The notes under the pieces: generated by a model
The model's input: the letters and a program-made list of their open reading frames with translations, nothing else
Databases searched by the model: none
What the model was told of the DNA's origin: nothing
Translations under genes and position numbers: made by a program
Assembly (NCBI RefSeq): GCF_003057615.1
Contig: NZ_QAFW01000002.1
Span: forward strand, 60,840 to 124,839
Direction: 5' to 3'
Origin: Metalysinibacillus jejuensis
GTDB lineage: Bacteria; Bacillota; Bacilli; Bacillales_A; Planococcaceae
DNA length: 64,000 nt
Shown here: one piece after another, positions 39,643 to 51,345 of the stretch
Layout: each line of letters begins with the position of its first letter
Position numbering within the stretch: position 1 is the first letter of the stretch

Positions 39643-40830
39643 ATGGCTAAAGAAAAATTTGATCGCTCGAAAACGCATGCTAACATTGGTACAATCGGAC
39701 ACGTTGACCATGGTAAAACAACTTTAACTGCAGCAATCGCTACAGTTCTTTCTAAAAAAATGGGTGGCGAAGCTAAATCATACGCTGACGTAGATAACGC
39801 ACCTGAAGAAAAAGAACGTGGTATTACAATCAATACATCACACGTTGAATACGAAACTGAAACTCGTCACTACGCACACGTAGACTGCCCAGGACACGCT
39901 GACTATGTTAAAAACATGATCACTGGTGCTGCACAAATGGACGGCGGTATCTTAGTAGTATCTGCTGCTGATGGTCCAATGCCACAAACTCGTGAGCACA
40001 TCCTTTTATCACGTCAAGTAGGTGTTCCTTACTTAGTAGTATTCATGAACAAATGTGATATGGTTGACGACGAAGAATTATTAGAATTAGTAGAAATGGA
40101 AATCCGTGACCTACTATCTGAATATGACTTCCCAGGCGACGATATTCCTGTAATTAAAGGTTCAGCTCTTAAAGCACTTGAAGGCGAACCAGAATGGGAA
40201 GAAAAAATCGTTGAATTAATGGACGCTGTAGATGAGTACATCCCAACTCCAGAACGTCAAACTGACAAACCATTCATGATGCCAGTAGAGGACGTATTCT
40301 CTATCACTGGTCGTGGTACAGTAGCAACTGGCCGTGTTGAACGTGGTCAAGTTAAAGTCGGCGATGTAGTTGAAATCGTTGGTATTACTGAAGAAGCTAA
40401 ACAAACAACAGTTACAGGTGTAGAAATGTTCCGTAAGTTACTAGACTACGCTGAAGCTGGTGACAACATTGGTGCTTTACTACGTGGTGTTTCACGTGAA
40501 GATATCCAACGTGGTCAAGTATTAGCTAAACCAGGTTCAATCACTCCACATACTAACTTCAAAGCTGAAGTTTACGTATTATCTAAAGAAGAGGGTGGCC
40601 GTCATACGCCATTCTTCTCAAACTACCGTCCTCAGTTCTACTTCCGTACAACTGACGTAACAGGTGTTTGTAACTTACCAGAAGGCGTAGAAATGGTTAT
40701 GCCTGGCGACAACATCGAAATGGATGTTGAGCTTATTTCTCCAATCGCTATCGAAGAAGGTACTAAGTTCTCTATCCGTGAGGGTGGCCGTACTGTAGGC
40801 GCTGGCGTTGTAGCATCTATCGTAAAATAA
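39643..40830 (+). CDS. tuf: Elongation factor Tu
   Basis: EF-Tu delivers aminoacyl-tRNA to the ribosome. The 395-residue protein has [14 protein letters not shown] (P-loop) near 18-31, [21 protein letters not shown] near 81-101 and NKCDMVDD (with Cys) near 136-143. The start is ATG 39643 behind GAGGAGGAAAT. Strong codon bias fits very high expression. It ends the str operon, with a strong terminator 18 bases later. Confidence 0.97.
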   Translation: MAKEKFDRSKTHANIGTIGHVDHGKTTLTAAIATVLSKKMGGEAKSYADVDNAPEEKERGITINTSHVEYETETRHYAHVDCPGHADYVKNMITGAAQMDGGILVVSAADGPMPQTREHILLSRQVGVPYLVVFMNKCDMVDDEELLELVEMEIRDLLSEYDFPGDDIPVIKGSALKALEGEPEWEEKIVELMDAVDEYIPTPERQTDKPFMMPVEDVFSITGRGTVATGRVERGQVKVGDVVEIVGITEEAKQTTVTGVEMFRKLLDYAEAGDNIGALLRGVSREDIQRGQVLAKPGSITPHTNFKAEVYVLSKEEGGRHTPFFSNYRPQFYFRTTDVTGVCNLPEGVEMVMPGDNIEMDVELISPIAIEEGTKFSIREGGRTVGAGVVASIVK

Positions 40831-40848
40831 TTTTAGCTTAGGCTAATG

Positions 40849-40885
40849 AACCAGTTTGTGGGGACGCTCACAAACTGGTTTTTTT
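40849..40885 (+). terminator. Intrinsic terminator of tuf
   Basis: AACCAGTTTGTG and CACAAACTGGTT form a perfect 12-pair stem with an eight-base loop, followed by a run of seven T. Confidence 0.92.
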
Positions 40886-40899
40886 ATTGTGAAATCATG

Positions 40900-40928
40900 T
40901 TGACATCACTCATAAAATATTTTAACAT
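40900..40928 (+). promoter_or_regulatory. Promoter of the antiporter-like gene
   Basis: TTGACA at 40900, 17 bases, TAACAT at 40923. The expected transcription start is near 40935, only a few bases before the GTG at 40941, so that start would be close to leaderless. Confidence 0.6.
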
Positions 40929-40940
40929 ATTAGTACATTA

Positions 40941-42278
40941 GTGAACGAAAGTAGTGTTGGGATGAATGCAGTTATTGTAGCGGTAGGCGTTATGTTAATA
41001 TTGAGTTTATTACGCATAAATGTTGTACTATCTTTAGTTATTGGTGCTTTTGCAGGTGGTATTGTCAGTGAACTAACAATTAGTGAAACAGTGGGAGCTT
41101 TTACAGACGGATTAGGGGGCGGCGCTGTTATCGCATTAAGTTACGCATTACTTGGAGGTTTTGCAGTAGCAATAGCAAAAACAGGTATTACTAACGTATT
41201 AATTGCTAAAGTAGTTAACTTATTAAATGCTAAAGAAGGCAATAATCGTAAAGGGTTAATTAAAGCATTAATATTTTTCAGTATTTTCGCTATGGCAATT
41301 ATGTCACAAAATTTAATTCCTATTCATATCGCATTCATACCGTTATTAATTCCACCGATCTTAAAAATTTTAAATTTATTAGAAGTTGATCGACGTATTA
41401 TTGCTGTAGTAATTGCTGTTGGATTAGTCGGCACATATAGCTTTGTACCTTTTGGCTTCGGTTTTATTTTCCAAGAAATCATTACTAACCAAGTGACGAG
41501 TGCAGGCATGCTCGCGCAGATGAGTGATGTACCTAAAGCGATGGCTATTCCGGTTTTTGGGATGGTTATCGGTATGTTTATCGCGATATTTGTCTACCGT
41601 AAACCACGACACTATGAAGATCAAAAGTTAGACACTGAGGTAGAACAGTCGACGGTGTCTACGTGGCTAGTTGTAGCGACAGTAATGGCACTCATTGCAG
41701 CATTAGTAGTACAAGTACAGACAGAGTCTATGATTATGGGGGCAATGGCTGGTATACTGACGATGTATATAACAGGCGCTTTGAAATGGCGAGAAGCTGA
41801 CGAAGTATTAACCGACGGTATGCGTCTAATGTCTTTCATTGGTTTTGTAATGATTGCTGCTAATGGTTTTGCTAGCGTGATTAAGGCGACGGGGCATGTC
41901 GATAGTTTAGTTGCAGGTGCACTTGATATTTTAAATGGTAATACAAGTTTAGCTGTATTTGGTATGTTAATTGTCGGGTTAATCGTAACGATGGGCATCG
42001 GTTCATCATTTGCTACTATACCTATTATTGCAGCGCTCTTTGTACCACTATCATTAGAGTTAGGGTTAAGTCCACTAGCCATCATTTGCTTGATTGGTAC
42101 AGCGGGTGCATTAGGTGATGCTGGGTCACCTGCCTCTGATACAACACTCGGCCCAACTTCTGGTTTAAATGTTGATGGGCAACATAATCACATTTGGGAC
42201 ACTTGTGTGCCTACCTTTACATTTATTAACATACCTCTAATTTTATTTGGTTGGATAGCAGTGGCGTTTATACTGTAA
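40941..42278 (+). CDS. Na+/H+ antiporter family membrane protein
   Basis: This 445-residue protein is highly hydrophobic with about 11-12 membrane helices and motifs typical of the NhaC/Na_H_antiport_2 group: SQNLIPIHIAFIPLLIPPIL near 120, TYSFVPFGFGFIF and GIGSSFATIPIIAALFVPL with GDAGSPASDTTLGPTSGLN near the C-terminus. Exchange of Na+ for H+ is inferred from family resemblance; related transporters carry organic anions. GTG 40941 has no ribosome site; ATG 40962 is an alternative, also weak. It interrupts tuf and rpsJ where Bacillus has ybaC. Confidence 0.75.
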   Translation: MNESSVGMNAVIVAVGVMLILSLLRINVVLSLVIGAFAGGIVSELTISETVGAFTDGLGGGAVIALSYALLGGFAVAIAKTGITNVLIAKVVNLLNAKEGNNRKGLIKALIFFSIFAMAIMSQNLIPIHIAFIPLLIPPILKILNLLEVDRRIIAVVIAVGLVGTYSFVPFGFGFIFQEIITNQVTSAGMLAQMSDVPKAMAIPVFGMVIGMFIAIFVYRKPRHYEDQKLDTEVEQSTVSTWLVVATVMALIAALVVQVQTESMIMGAMAGILTMYITGALKWREADEVLTDGMRLMSFIGFVMIAANGFASVIKATGHVDSLVAGALDILNGNTSLAVFGMLIVGLIVTMGIGSSFATIPIIAALFVPLSLELGLSPLAIICLIGTAGALGDAGSPASDTTLGPTSGLNVDGQHNHIWDTCVPTFTFINIPLILFGWIAVAFIL

Positions 42279-42289
42279 TATATAGAAGG

Positions 42290-42325
42290 AAAATCTTTGT
42301 GTGCTAAGCATGCAAAGATTTTTTT
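42290..42325 (+). terminator. Intrinsic terminator of the antiporter-like gene
   Basis: AAAATCTTTG and CAAAGATTTT form a 10-pair stem with a 13-base loop, followed by a T-run, 12 bases past the stop. Confidence 0.88.
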
Positions 42326-42435
42326 ATTTTATAGCCTTTATAGTTGCAATTTATGATGAGATTTTATAAAATAATAAACGGTAAAAATATTTATTTATAA
42401 AAATGTCAACATGGAAAAGAATTTAGCGAAAAGTA

Positions 42436-42464
42436 TTGCTTATTCTTTTTTTATTGTATATAAT
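42436..42464 (+). promoter_or_regulatory. Promoter of the S10 operon
   Basis: TTGCTT, 17 bases, TATAAT at 42459-42464. It starts the transcript carrying the conserved leader and the long S10-spc-alpha cluster. Confidence 0.8.
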
Positions 42465-42469
42465 GTTGA

Positions 42470-42901
<432 letters not shown>

Positions 42902-42954
42902 TGGTAAAAAAACAATATAAAATTATTTTTCAAAAATTACAGGAGGTGTGACCA

Positions 42955-43584
42955 ATGGCCAAAGGAATCTTAGGAAGAAAAATCGGTATGACGCAAGTAT
43001 TTGCTGAAAACGGCGATTTAATCCCAGTAACAGTTATCGAAGCTGCTCCAAACGTAGTACTTCAAAAGAAAACTGTTGAAACAGACGGCTACAACGCTGT
43101 TCAGTTAGGTTTTGAAGATAAACGTGAAAAGTTATCTAACAAGCCTGCTAAAGGACACGTAGCTAAAGCAAACACTGCTCCTAAGCGCTTCATTCGCGAG
43201 TTCCGCAATGTAAACGTTGACGAGTACGAGGTTGGTCAAGAAGTCAAAGTAGAAATTTTCGCAGAAGGCGATGTAATCGATGTAACAGGAGTTACGAAAG
43301 GTAAAGGTTTCCAAGGTGTTATTAAACGCCACGGACAATCACGTGGACCTATGTCTCACGGTTCTCGTTACCACCGTCGTCCTGGTTCAATGGGCCCTGT
43401 AGCTCCGAACCGCGTATTCAAACAAAAGAAATTACCTGGTCAAATGGGTGGTACTGTAGTAACTATTCAAAACTTATCAGTTGTAAAAGTTGATGCAGAG
43501 CGTAACCTATTATTAGTAAAAGGTAATGTTCCTGGTTCTAAAAAAGCGCTAGTTACAGTGAAAACTGCAATTAAAGCTAACTAA
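42955..43584 (+). CDS. rplC: 50S ribosomal protein L3
   Basis: L3 reaches toward the peptidyl transferase centre and in Bacillus stimulates Mini-III (mrnC is also in this window). The 209 residues begin [27 protein letters not shown] and have the conserved [35 protein letters not shown] loop near 115-150. AGGAGGTGTG precedes the ATG. Confidence 0.97.
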   Translation: MAKGILGRKIGMTQVFAENGDLIPVTVIEAAPNVVLQKKTVETDGYNAVQLGFEDKREKLSNKPAKGHVAKANTAPKRFIREFRNVNVDEYEVGQEVKVEIFAEGDVIDVTGVTKGKGFQGVIKRHGQSRGPMSHGSRYHRRPGSMGPVAPNRVFKQKKLPGQMGGTVVTIQNLSVVKVDAERNLLLVKGNVPGSKKALVTVKTAIKAN

Positions 43585-43610
43585 TCATTACAAGAAAGGA
43601 GGAAACAGGA

Positions 43611-44234
43611 ATGACAAAAGTAGCCGTACTTAGTCAAACAGGTTCTTCAGTTGGTGAAATCGAGTTAAACGAAGCTATCTTCGGTATCGAGCCAAATGAA
43701 GCAGTATTATTCGACGCAGTAATCGCACAACGTGCATCACTACGTCAAGGTAACCATAAAGTTAAAAACCGTTCTGAAGTTGCTGGCGGTGGTCGCAAAC
43801 CATGGCGCCAAAAAGGAACTGGACGCGCGCGTCAAGGTTCTATCCGTTCACCACAATGGCGTGGCGGTGGTATCGTATTCGGTCCTACACCACGTAGCTA
43901 TAGCTTCAGCATGCCTAAGAAAGTTCGTCGTTTAGCTCTTAAATCTGCACTTTCAACTAAAGTAGCAGAAGAGAACTTTGTAGTTCTTGATGCACTAACA
44001 TTAGCTGCACCAAAAACTAAAGACTTCACTCAGGTATTAAAAGATCTTTCTATCGAAAAGAAAGCTCTATTCGTAACTGCTGACCTAGATGAGAACGTAG
44101 CATTATCTGCTCGTAACATCCCTGGTGTAACAGTAATTACAGCTGCAGGTATTAACGTACTTGACTTATTAGGAAACGACAAAGTCGTATTCACTAAGTC
44201 TGCAGTAGAAAAAATCGAGGAGGTGCTTGGATAA
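43611..44234 (+). CDS. rplD: 50S ribosomal protein L4
   Basis: L4 lines the exit tunnel with its long loop. The 207 residues contain the loop [34 protein letters not shown] near 47-80, where macrolide-resistance changes map; the residues look wild type. AAAGGAGGAAAC precedes the ATG. The stop overlaps the rplW start by one base. Confidence 0.97.
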   Translation: MTKVAVLSQTGSSVGEIELNEAIFGIEPNEAVLFDAVIAQRASLRQGNHKVKNRSEVAGGGRKPWRQKGTGRARQGSIRSPQWRGGGIVFGPTPRSYSFSMPKKVRRLALKSALSTKVAEENFVVLDALTLAAPKTKDFTQVLKDLSIEKKALFVTADLDENVALSARNIPGVTVITAAGINVLDLLGNDKVVFTKSAVEKIEEVLG

Positions 44235-44518
44235 TGGAAGCACGTGATATTTTAAAACGTCCGGTCATTACTGAGCGTTCTTCAGAACTTATGGCAGAGA
44301 AAAAGTATACTTTTGAAGTAGACACTCGCGCTAATAAAACTCAAGTTAAAGATGCAGTTGAAGAAATCTTTGGCGTTAAAGTTGAGAAAGTCAACATTAT
44401 GAACTACAAAGGTAAATTCAAACGCGTTGGCCGTTACGCTGGATACACAAACAAACGCCGTAAAGCTATCGTTAAATTAACAGCAGATAGCAACGAAATC
44501 GAATTATTTGAAATGTAA
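44234..44518 (+). CDS. rplW: 50S ribosomal protein L23
   Basis: L23 sits at the exit tunnel rim and docks trigger factor, SRP and the translocon. The 94 residues match the family: [26 protein letters not shown], the loop [23 protein letters not shown] and a basic tail. GAGGAGG lies inside rplD, so it is translationally coupled by a one-base overlap. Confidence 0.96.
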   Translation: MEARDILKRPVITERSSELMAEKKYTFEVDTRANKTQVKDAVEEIFGVKVEKVNIMNYKGKFKRVGRYAGYTNKRRKAIVKLTADSNEIELFEM

Positions 44519-44560
44519 TATCCGATAAGGATTTGAATTTTCAAGAAGGAGGGAAAACAC

Positions 44561-45391
44561 ATGGCGATTAAAAAGTACAAACCTACCACTAATGGACGTC
44601 GTAACATGACTTCATTAGACTTTGCGGAAATCACTACTAACAAGCCTGAGAAATCATTGCTTCAACCGACAAAACGCAAAGCTGGTCGTAATAACCAAGG
44701 TAAAATCACTGTTCGTCATAATGGTGGCGGCCATAAGCGCCAATACCGTGTCATTGATTTCAAACGAATCAAAGATGGCATTCCAGGACGCGTTGCTACA
44801 ATCGAGTACGATCCAAACCGTTCTGCAAACATCGCATTAATTAACTATGCTGATGGAGCTAAAACTTATATCTTAGCACCTAAAGGATTAGAGGTTGGTC
44901 AAACAATCGTATCTGGTCCAGAAGCTGATATTAAAGTAGGTAACGCATTACCGTTAGCTAACATTCCAATGGGTACAACAATCCATAACATCGAATTAAA
45001 ACCTGGTAAAGGTGGACAATTAGTTCGCTCTGCAGGAACATCTGCACAAGTTTTAGGTCGTGAAGGTAAATACGTAATCGTACGTTTACAATCAGGTGAA
45101 GTACGTTTAGTATTAGCTACTTGCCGTGCTACAATCGGTCAAGTTGGTAATGAACAACATGAATTAGTACACATCGGTAAAGCCGGTCGTACACGTTGGT
45201 TAGGCAAACGCCCAACTGTTCGTGGTTCTGTAATGAACCCTAATGATCACCCACACGGTGGTGGTGAAGGTCGTACACCAATCGGTCGTCCATCTCCAAT
45301 GACACCATGGGGTAAACCAGCACTTGGTTTAAAAACTCGTAACAAAAAAGCTAAATCCGACAACCTTATTATTCGTCGTCGTAAAAAATAA
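44561..45391 (+). CDS. rplB: 50S ribosomal protein L2
   Basis: L2 binds the core of 23S rRNA and is needed for subunit association and peptidyl transfer. The 276 residues include [18 protein letters not shown] and the C-terminal [23 protein letters not shown] with the conserved His. AAGGAGGGAAAAC precedes the ATG. Length is normal. Confidence 0.97.
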   Translation: MAIKKYKPTTNGRRNMTSLDFAEITTNKPEKSLLQPTKRKAGRNNQGKITVRHNGGGHKRQYRVIDFKRIKDGIPGRVATIEYDPNRSANIALINYADGAKTYILAPKGLEVGQTIVSGPEADIKVGNALPLANIPMGTTIHNIELKPGKGGQLVRSAGTSAQVLGREGKYVIVRLQSGEVRLVLATCRATIGQVGNEQHELVHIGKAGRTRWLGKRPTVRGSVMNPNDHPHGGGEGRTPIGRPSPMTPWGKPALGLKTRNKKAKSDNLIIRRRKK

Positions 45392-45451
45392 TGTGATAGG
45401 GCTACGGTTCGCTAAAAGAACCGTGGTGGAATCACGGAGGGAGGTTCCTAA

Positions 45452-45730
45452 ATGGGTCGCAGCTTGAAAAAAGGACCTTTTGTGGATGATCACTTAATGA
45501 AAAAAGTGGAAGCACAAGAAGGATCTGAAAAGAAACAAGTTATCAAAACTTGGTCTCGCCGTTCTACTATTTTCCCTAACTTCATCGGTTTAACAATCGC
45601 TGTATATGACGGACGTAAACACGTTCCAGTATACGTAACTGAAGACATGGTAGGTCATAAACTAGGCGAATTCGCACCATCTCGTACTTACAAAGGTCAC
45701 GGTGCAGATGATAAGAAAACACGACGCTAA
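45452..45730 (+). CDS. rpsS: 30S ribosomal protein S19
   Basis: S19 is a 30S head protein contacting 23S rRNA at bridge B1a. The 92 residues begin [21 protein letters not shown] and include [50 protein letters not shown] sequence, here with SRT in place of TRT. GGAGGGAGGTT precedes the ATG. Confidence 0.96.
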   Translation: MGRSLKKGPFVDDHLMKKVEAQEGSEKKQVIKTWSRRSTIFPNFIGLTIAVYDGRKHVPVYVTEDMVGHKLGEFAPSRTYKGHGADDKKTRR

Positions 45731-45752
45731 TTTTGAGAGGAGGTAAATCCTA

Positions 45753-46097
45753 ATGACACAAGCTAAAGCTATCGCTCGTACAGTGCGCATTGCTCCTCGT
45801 AAAGTTCGTCTAGTAGTAGACTTAATTCGAGGCAAGCAAGTTGGTGAAGCAGTTGCAATTTTACGTCATACTCCAAAAGCGGCGTCTCCAGTCGTTGAGA
45901 AAGTATTAAAATCTGCAGTTGCTAACGCTGAGCATAACTACGACTTAGATATCAACAACTTAGTAGTTTCTGAGGTATTTGTTGATGAAGGTCCAACATT
46001 AAAACGTTTCCGTCCACGTGCTCAAGGACGTGCAAGTTCAATCAATAAACGTACTAGCCACATCACGTTAGTGGTATCAGAGAAGAAGGAGGGGTAA
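45753..46097 (+). CDS. rplV: 50S ribosomal protein L22
   Basis: L22 lines the exit tunnel opposite L4. The 114-residue product has the helices [23 protein letters not shown] and the beta-hairpin loop [22 protein letters not shown], where macrolide-resistance changes occur; it reads as wild type. GAGAGGAGGT precedes the ATG. The rpsC start follows three bases after its stop. Confidence 0.96.
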   Translation: MTQAKAIARTVRIAPRKVRLVVDLIRGKQVGEAVAILRHTPKAASPVVEKVLKSAVANAEHNYDLDINNLVVSEVFVDEGPTLKRFRPRAQGRASSINKRTSHITLVVSEKKEG

Positions 46098-46100
46098 TCT

Positions 46101-46757
46101 GTGGGTCAAAAAATACATCCAATAGGTCTACGTATTGGTGTTATTCGTGACTGGGAGTCTAAATGGTATGCTGATAAAGACTATGCAACTCTCCTTCATG
46201 AAGACATCAAAGTTCGTGACTACATTGAAAAAGCTTTAAAAGAAGCTTCATTATCTAAAGTAGAAATCGAACGTGCAACAAATCGTCTTAACGTAACAGT
46301 ACACACTGCGAAACCAGGTATGGTTATCGGTAAAGGTGGTTCAGAAGTTGAAGCACTACGCAAAAAACTTGGTGAACTTACTGGTAAACGTGTGCACATT
46401 AACATTATCGAAATTAAACGCGCAGATTTAGATGCTCGTCTTGTAGCTGAAAATATTGCTCGTCAATTAGAAAACCGTGTTTCATTCCGTCGTGCTCAAA
46501 AGCAAGCGATCCAACGCACAATCCGTGCTGGCGCTAAAGGGATTAAAACACAAGTATCAGGTCGTTTAGGTGGCGCAGATATCGCGCGTGCTGAACACTA
46601 TAGCGAGGGAACTGTTCCACTTCATACGCTTCGTGCAGACATTGATTATGCTCACGCAGAAGCAGACACTACTTACGGTAAGTTAGGTGTTAAAGTATGG
46701 ATTTATCGTGGCGAGGTCCTTCCTACTAAGAAGAACTCTGTGGAAGGAGGCAAATAA
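46101..46757 (+). CDS. rpsC: 30S ribosomal protein S3
   Basis: S3 lies at the mRNA entry tunnel and has helicase-supporting basic residues. The 218 residues start [23 protein letters not shown], and carry the KH domain [18 protein letters not shown] near 76-93 and [12 protein letters not shown] near 156-167. The start is GTG 46101 after AAGGAGGGG. Confidence 0.97.
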   Translation: MGQKIHPIGLRIGVIRDWESKWYADKDYATLLHEDIKVRDYIEKALKEASLSKVEIERATNRLNVTVHTAKPGMVIGKGGSEVEALRKKLGELTGKRVHINIIEIKRADLDARLVAENIARQLENRVSFRRAQKQAIQRTIRAGAKGIKTQVSGRLGGADIARAEHYSEGTVPLHTLRADIDYAHAEADTTYGKLGVKVWIYRGEVLPTKKNSVEGGK

Positions 46758-46758
46758 T

Positions 46759-47193
46759 ATGTTATTGCCTAAACGCGTAAAATACCGTCGTGAACACCGC
46801 GGCAGCATGCGCGGACAAGCAAAAGGCGGTAAAGAAGTAACTTTCGGTGAATACGGCTTACAAGCACAAACAGCTAGCTGGATCACTAACCGTCAAATTG
46901 AGTCTGCACGTATTGCAATGACACGTTACATGAAACGTGGCGGTAAAGTATGGATTAAAATTTTCCCACACAAACCTTACACGAAGAAACCTCTAGAAGT
47001 CCGAATGGGTTCTGGTAAAGGTGCTCCTGAAGGTTGGGTAGCAGTAGTAAAACCAGGTAAAGTAATGTTTGAAATTGCTGGTGTATCTGAAGAAACTGCA
47101 CGTGAAGCTCTACGCTTAGCAGCGCATAAATTGCCTGTTAAATGTAAAGTAATTAAACGTCAAGAAACTGGTGGTGAATCTAATGAAAGCTAA
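46759..47193 (+). CDS. rplP: 50S ribosomal protein L16
   Basis: L16 helps position A- and P-site tRNA. The 144 residues begin [23 protein letters not shown] and include [26 protein letters not shown] and [20 protein letters not shown] chose ATG 46759, one base past the rpsC stop and behind AAGGAGGC. It overlaps rpmC by 11 bases. Confidence 0.97.
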   Translation: MLLPKRVKYRREHRGSMRGQAKGGKEVTFGEYGLQAQTASWITNRQIESARIAMTRYMKRGGKVWIKIFPHKPYTKKPLEVRMGSGKGAPEGWVAVVKPGKVMFEIAGVSEETAREALRLAAHKLPVKCKVIKRQETGGESNES

Positions 47194-47383
47194 AGAAATC
47201 CGTGAACTTGGAACTCCAGAATTGGAGTCAAAAGTGAAATCACTGAAAGAAGAGCTTTTCAACCTTCGCTTCCAATTGGCGACTGGTCAATTAGAAAACA
47301 CAGCTCGCATTCGCGAAGTTCGCAAAGCGATTGCGCGTATGAAAACTGTGATTCGTGAAAGAGAAATCAGTGCAAACAACTGA
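47183..47383 (+). CDS. rpmC: 50S ribosomal protein L29
   Basis: L29 is a small helical hairpin near the exit tunnel. The 66-residue product has [40 protein letters not shown] chose ATG 47183, which follows GGTGGTG inside the rplP end; an earlier in-frame GTG at 47171 would add four unsupported residues. It is coupled to rplP. Confidence 0.95.
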   Translation: MKAKEIRELGTPELESKVKSLKEELFNLRFQLATGQLENTARIREVRKAIARMKTVIREREISANN

Positions 47384-47386
47384 TAA

Positions 47387-47668
<282 letters not shown>

Positions 47669-47711
47669 TAACTATTTCGGAACGACCATATTCCGAAGGG
47701 AGGTAACCTAA

Positions 47712-48080
47712 GTGATCCAACAAGAAAGTCGTATGAAAGTTGCTGACAACTCAGGTGCACGTGAAGTTCTTACAATCAAAGTACTTGGTGGTACGGGACG
47801 TAAAACTGCTAACATCGGCGATATCGTCGTGTGCACAGTTAAGAAAGCAACACCAGGTGGCGTTGTCAAGAAGGGTGAAGTCGTTAAGGCTGTAATCGTT
47901 CGTACAAAATCAGGTGTTCGCCGTAAAGATGGAACATACATCAAATTTGATGAGAACGCATGTGTAATTGTTCGTGATGATAAATCACCACGCGGAACTC
48001 GTATTTTCGGACCTGTTGCACGTGAATTACGTGATAGCAACTTCATGAAAATCGTTTCTCTAGCTCCAGAAGTTCTTTAA
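47712..48080 (+). CDS. rplN: 50S ribosomal protein L14
   Basis: L14 contacts 16S helix 44 at intersubunit bridge B8 and L19. The 122 residues begin [30 protein letters not shown] and end [12 protein letters not shown]. The start is GTG 47712 after AAGGGAGGTAAC. It opens the spc gene block. Confidence 0.97.
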   Translation: MIQQESRMKVADNSGAREVLTIKVLGGTGRKTANIGDIVVCTVKKATPGGVVKKGEVVKAVIVRTKSGVRRKDGTYIKFDENACVIVRDDKSPRGTRIFGPVARELRDSNFMKIVSLAPEVL

Positions 48081-48115
48081 TTTCATGATAGTACCAATCA
48101 AGGAGGTGCGACAGC

Positions 48116-48424
48116 ATGCATGTAAAAAAAGGTGATAAAGTTAAGGTTATTACTGGTAAAGATAAAGGCAAAGAAGGCGTTATCTTAGCAGCATTACCAA
48201 AACAAGATCGCGTTTTAGTTGAAGGTGTAAATATTGTTAAAAAACATATGAAGCCTAACCAATTAAATCCTCAAGGTGGCATTGTTAGCCAAGAAGCAGC
48301 AATCCACGTATCGAACGTAATGCTTATCGATCCTAAATCTGGCGAGCCGACTCGCGTAGGTTACAAGATTGAAGACGGCAAAAAAGTTCGTGTTGCAAAA
48401 AAATCAGGTGCAGTAATCGACTAA
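48116..48424 (+). CDS. rplX: 50S ribosomal protein L24
   Basis: L24 initiates 50S assembly. The 102-residue protein has an N-terminal KOW motif [21 protein letters not shown] and the loop [15 protein letters not shown] near 41-55. AAGGAGGTGCG precedes the ATG. Confidence 0.96.
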   Translation: MHVKKGDKVKVITGKDKGKEGVILAALPKQDRVLVEGVNIVKKHMKPNQLNPQGGIVSQEAAIHVSNVMLIDPKSGEPTRVGYKIEDGKKVRVAKKSGAVID

Positions 48425-48451
48425 TCTTAATCAAAGAAGGGAGGTACAACA

Positions 48452-48991
48452 ATGAGCCGCCTAAAAGAAAAATTTGTTAACGAAGTAACACCTGCTCTAA
48501 TGAGCAAGTTTGAATATAAATCAGTTATGCAAGTACCTAAAGTGGACAAAATCGTAATCAACATGGGTGTTGGTGACGCTGTACAAAACTCTAAAGTACT
48601 TGACTCAGCTGTTGAAGAATTAACTACAATCGCTGGTCAAAAACCAGTTATTACTAAAGCTAAGAAATCTATCGCTGGTTTCCGTCTACGTGATGGTATG
48701 CCAATCGGTGCTAAAGTTACATTACGCGGAGAGCGTATGTACGAATTCTTGGATAAACTAATTGCTATCGCACTTCCACGTGTACGTGACTTCCGTGGTG
48801 TTTCTAAAAAAGCATTCGACGGTCGCGGTAACTACACTCTAGGTGTAAAAGAACAATTAATTTTCCCTGAAATCGATTACGATAAAGTTTCAAAAGTACG
48901 CGGTATGGATATCGTGATCGTAACGACTGCGAATTCTGACGAAGAAGCTCGCGAGTTATTGACACAATTCGGTATGCCGTTCCAAAAGTAA
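48452..48991 (+). CDS. rplE: 50S ribosomal protein L5
   Basis: L5 binds 5S rRNA and contacts P-site tRNA. The 179 residues carry [18 protein letters not shown] near 27-44, [25 protein letters not shown] and the C-terminal [35 protein letters not shown] precedes the ATG. Confidence 0.97.
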   Translation: MSRLKEKFVNEVTPALMSKFEYKSVMQVPKVDKIVINMGVGDAVQNSKVLDSAVEELTTIAGQKPVITKAKKSIAGFRLRDGMPIGAKVTLRGERMYEFLDKLIAIALPRVRDFRGVSKKAFDGRGNYTLGVKEQLIFPEIDYDKVSKVRGMDIVIVTTANSDEEARELLTQFGMPFQK

Positions 48992-49198
<207 letters not shown>

Positions 49199-49227
49199 TC
49201 CCCTAATTTGGGAAGGAGGTAAATGTA

Positions 49228-49626
49228 ATGACAATGACTGATCCGATTGCAGATATGCTAACTCGCATTCGTAATGCGAACATGGTTCGTCACGAGAAGT
49301 TAGAAGTGCCGGCTTCAAACGTGAAAAAAGAAATCGCTGAAATTTTAAAGCGTGAAGGTTTCGTACGTGATGTTGAGTATGTAGAAGACAACAAGCAAGG
49401 TATTATTCGTATCTTCTTAAAATATGGTAAAGATAACGAACGTGTTATCACAGGCCTAAAACGTATTTCTAAACCAGGATTACGTGTTTACGCTAAAACG
49501 AACGAAGTGCCGAAAGTATTAAACGGTCTTGGTATCGCTTTAGTATCAACTTCAAACGGTGTGTTAACTGACAAAGAAGCTCGCGCTAAACAAGTTGGCG
49601 GCGAAGTTCTAGCATACGTTTGGTAA
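49228..49626 (+). CDS. rpsH: 30S ribosomal protein S8
   Basis: S8 binds 16S helix 21 and in E. coli regulates the spc operon. The 132 residues begin [36 protein letters not shown] and end with [43 protein letters not shown] precedes ATG 49228; ATG 49234 is an alternative two residues shorter. Confidence 0.97.
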   Translation: MTMTDPIADMLTRIRNANMVRHEKLEVPASNVKKEIAEILKREGFVRDVEYVEDNKQGIIRIFLKYGKDNERVITGLKRISKPGLRVYAKTNEVPKVLNGLGIALVSTSNGVLTDKEARAKQVGGEVLAYVW

Positions 49627-49656
49627 TAAGCAATAAAGGAATGGAGGTGCAACTTA

Positions 49657-50196
49657 ATGTCTCGTATTGGTAAAAATCCAATTGAGGTACCAGCAGGCGT
49701 AACTGTCACTGTTGCTGCAGGCAACGAAGTTACTGTTAAAGGACCTAAAGGCGAATTAACTCGCTCTTTAAATTCAGATATGAAAATCGAACAAGAGGGT
49801 TCAGTGATCACAATCACTCGTCCATCTGATTCTAAACAAGACCGTACGAATCACGGTACTACACGTGCGCTATTAGCGAACATGGTTACAGGTGTTTCAA
49901 CAGGTTTCGAACGTAAACTTGAATTAAGCGGTGTTGGTTACCGTGCTCAAATGCAAGGTACGAAATTAGTGTTAAACGTAGGTTTATCACACCCAGTAGA
50001 ATTCACACCTGAAAAAGGTGTTGAAGTTGAAGTACCAGCAAACAACGTTATTATCGTTAAAGGTATTAGTAAAGAACGCGTAGGTGCTCTTGCTTCTAAT
50101 ATCCGTGCTGTACGTCCACCAGAACCTTATAAAGGTAAAGGTATCCGTTATGAAGGCGAATACGTTCGTCGTAAAGAAGGTAAAACAGGTAAATAA
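49657..50196 (+). CDS. rplF: 50S ribosomal protein L6
   Basis: L6 lies near the sarcin-ricin loop and factor-binding site. The 179 residues begin [33 protein letters not shown], with [23 protein letters not shown] near 80-102 and [24 protein letters not shown] near the end. GGAGGTGC precedes the ATG. Confidence 0.97.
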   Translation: MSRIGKNPIEVPAGVTVTVAAGNEVTVKGPKGELTRSLNSDMKIEQEGSVITITRPSDSKQDRTNHGTTRALLANMVTGVSTGFERKLELSGVGYRAQMQGTKLVLNVGLSHPVEFTPEKGVEVEVPANNVIIVKGISKERVGALASNIRAVRPPEPYKGKGIRYEGEYVRRKEGKTGK

Positions 50197-50228
50197 TGCG
50201 TAAACCGCATTAGAAAGGAGTGACCTCT

Positions 50229-50588
50229 GTGATTACGAAACAAGATAAAAATCAAGTTCGTAAAAAACGTCATGCGCGTGTTCGTACAAAAATCTCAGGT
50301 ACTGCTGAGCGTCCACGTTTAAACGTATTCCGTTCAAACAAGAACATCTATGCGCAATTAATCGATGATGTTGCAGGTGTTACAATTGTTAGTGCTTCTT
50401 CAAAAGAAACTTCATTTGAAGGTGCTGGCAATAATGTAGAAGCTGCTGCAAAAATTGGTGAAACAATCGCTAAACGCGCTGCGGAAAAAAATATTACAAC
50501 TGTTGTATTTGACCGCGGTGGTTACTTATATCATGGCCGTGTTAAAGCTTTAGCTGAAGCTGCACGTGAAAACGGCTTACAATTTTAA
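50229..50588 (+). CDS. rplR: 50S ribosomal protein L18
   Basis: L18 binds 5S rRNA in the central protuberance. The 119 residues read MITKQDKN then [34 protein letters not shown] and [24 protein letters not shown] chose GTG 50229 because AAAGGAGTG lies upstream and homologues begin MITK; GTG 50220 is inside the ribosome site. Confidence 0.96.
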   Translation: MITKQDKNQVRKKRHARVRTKISGTAERPRLNVFRSNKNIYAQLIDDVAGVTIVSASSKETSFEGAGNNVEAAAKIGETIAKRAAEKNITTVVFDRGGYLYHGRVKALAEAARENGLQF

Positions 50589-50609
50589 TAAGAAGGAGGG
50601 ACACATTTC

Positions 50610-51113
50610 ATGAGTCAAATTGACGCAAACAAACTTGCAGAACTTGAAGAACGCGTTGTAACGATCAACCGCGTTGCTAAAGTTGTTAAAGGTGGACGTC
50701 GCTTCCGCTTTACAGCACTAGTTGTTGTTGGCGATAAAGACGGACATGTAGGCTTCGGTACTGGTAAAGCTCAAGAGGTTCCAGATGCAATCCGCAAAGC
50801 TGTAGAAGACGCGAAGAAAAACTTAGTTGAAGTGCCACGTGTTGATGGAACAACTCCACACTTAGTGATTGGTCGCTTCGGCGCAGGAGAAGTTTTAATT
50901 AAACCTGCTGCTCCAGGTACAGGGGTTATCGCTGGTGGTCCAGTGCGTGCCGTACTTGAATTAGCTGGTATTACTGATATTCTTTCAAAATCACTTGGTT
51001 CAAACACACCAATTAACATGGTTCGTGCTACAATCCAAGGTTTAACTGAATTAAAACGTGTTGAGGACGTTGCTAAACTACGTGGTAAATCAGTGGAAGA
51101 AATATTAGGTTAA
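50610..51113 (+). CDS. rpsE: 30S ribosomal protein S5
   Basis: S5 helps translational accuracy at the mRNA entry site. The 167 residues contain [47 protein letters not shown] and the C-terminal [10 protein letters not shown]. The spectinomycin loop (VKGGRRF) appears wild type. AAGGAGGGAC precedes the ATG. Confidence 0.97.
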   Translation: MSQIDANKLAELEERVVTINRVAKVVKGGRRFRFTALVVVGDKDGHVGFGTGKAQEVPDAIRKAVEDAKKNLVEVPRVDGTTPHLVIGRFGAGEVLIKPAAPGTGVIAGGPVRAVLELAGITDILSKSLGSNTPINMVRATIQGLTELKRVEDVAKLRGKSVEEILG

Positions 51114-51128
51114 GGGGGGAATTAACTA

Positions 51129-51311
51129 ATGGCTAACAAATTACAAATTACCCTTACTAAATCTGTGATTGGTGCTAAACCAGCACAACGTAAAACAATC
51201 GAAGCTTTAGGCTTACGTAAAATGAACCAAACTGTAGAACAGAACGACAACGCTGCTGTTCGCGGTATGTTAGATAAAGTAGCTCACTTAGTTACTGTAA
51301 CAGAAAATTAA
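51129..51311 (+). CDS. rpmD: 50S ribosomal protein L30
   Basis: This 60-residue L30 has [52 protein letters not shown], normal in length and sequence. GGGGGG overlaps the region before the ATG, and rpmD is 15 bases past rpsE. Confidence 0.96.
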   Translation: MANKLQITLTKSVIGAKPAQRKTIEALGLRKMNQTVEQNDNAAVRGMLDKVAHLVTVTEN

Positions 51312-51345
51312 TTTTCAATTATCGAACAAGGAGGTGCCACCCATT

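Noticed and set aside
41621..42085. A 154-codon minus-strand frame inside the antiporter-like gene
   Set aside because: It is antisense to a hydrophobic coding region and shows only the low-complexity composition expected of a shadow ORF.
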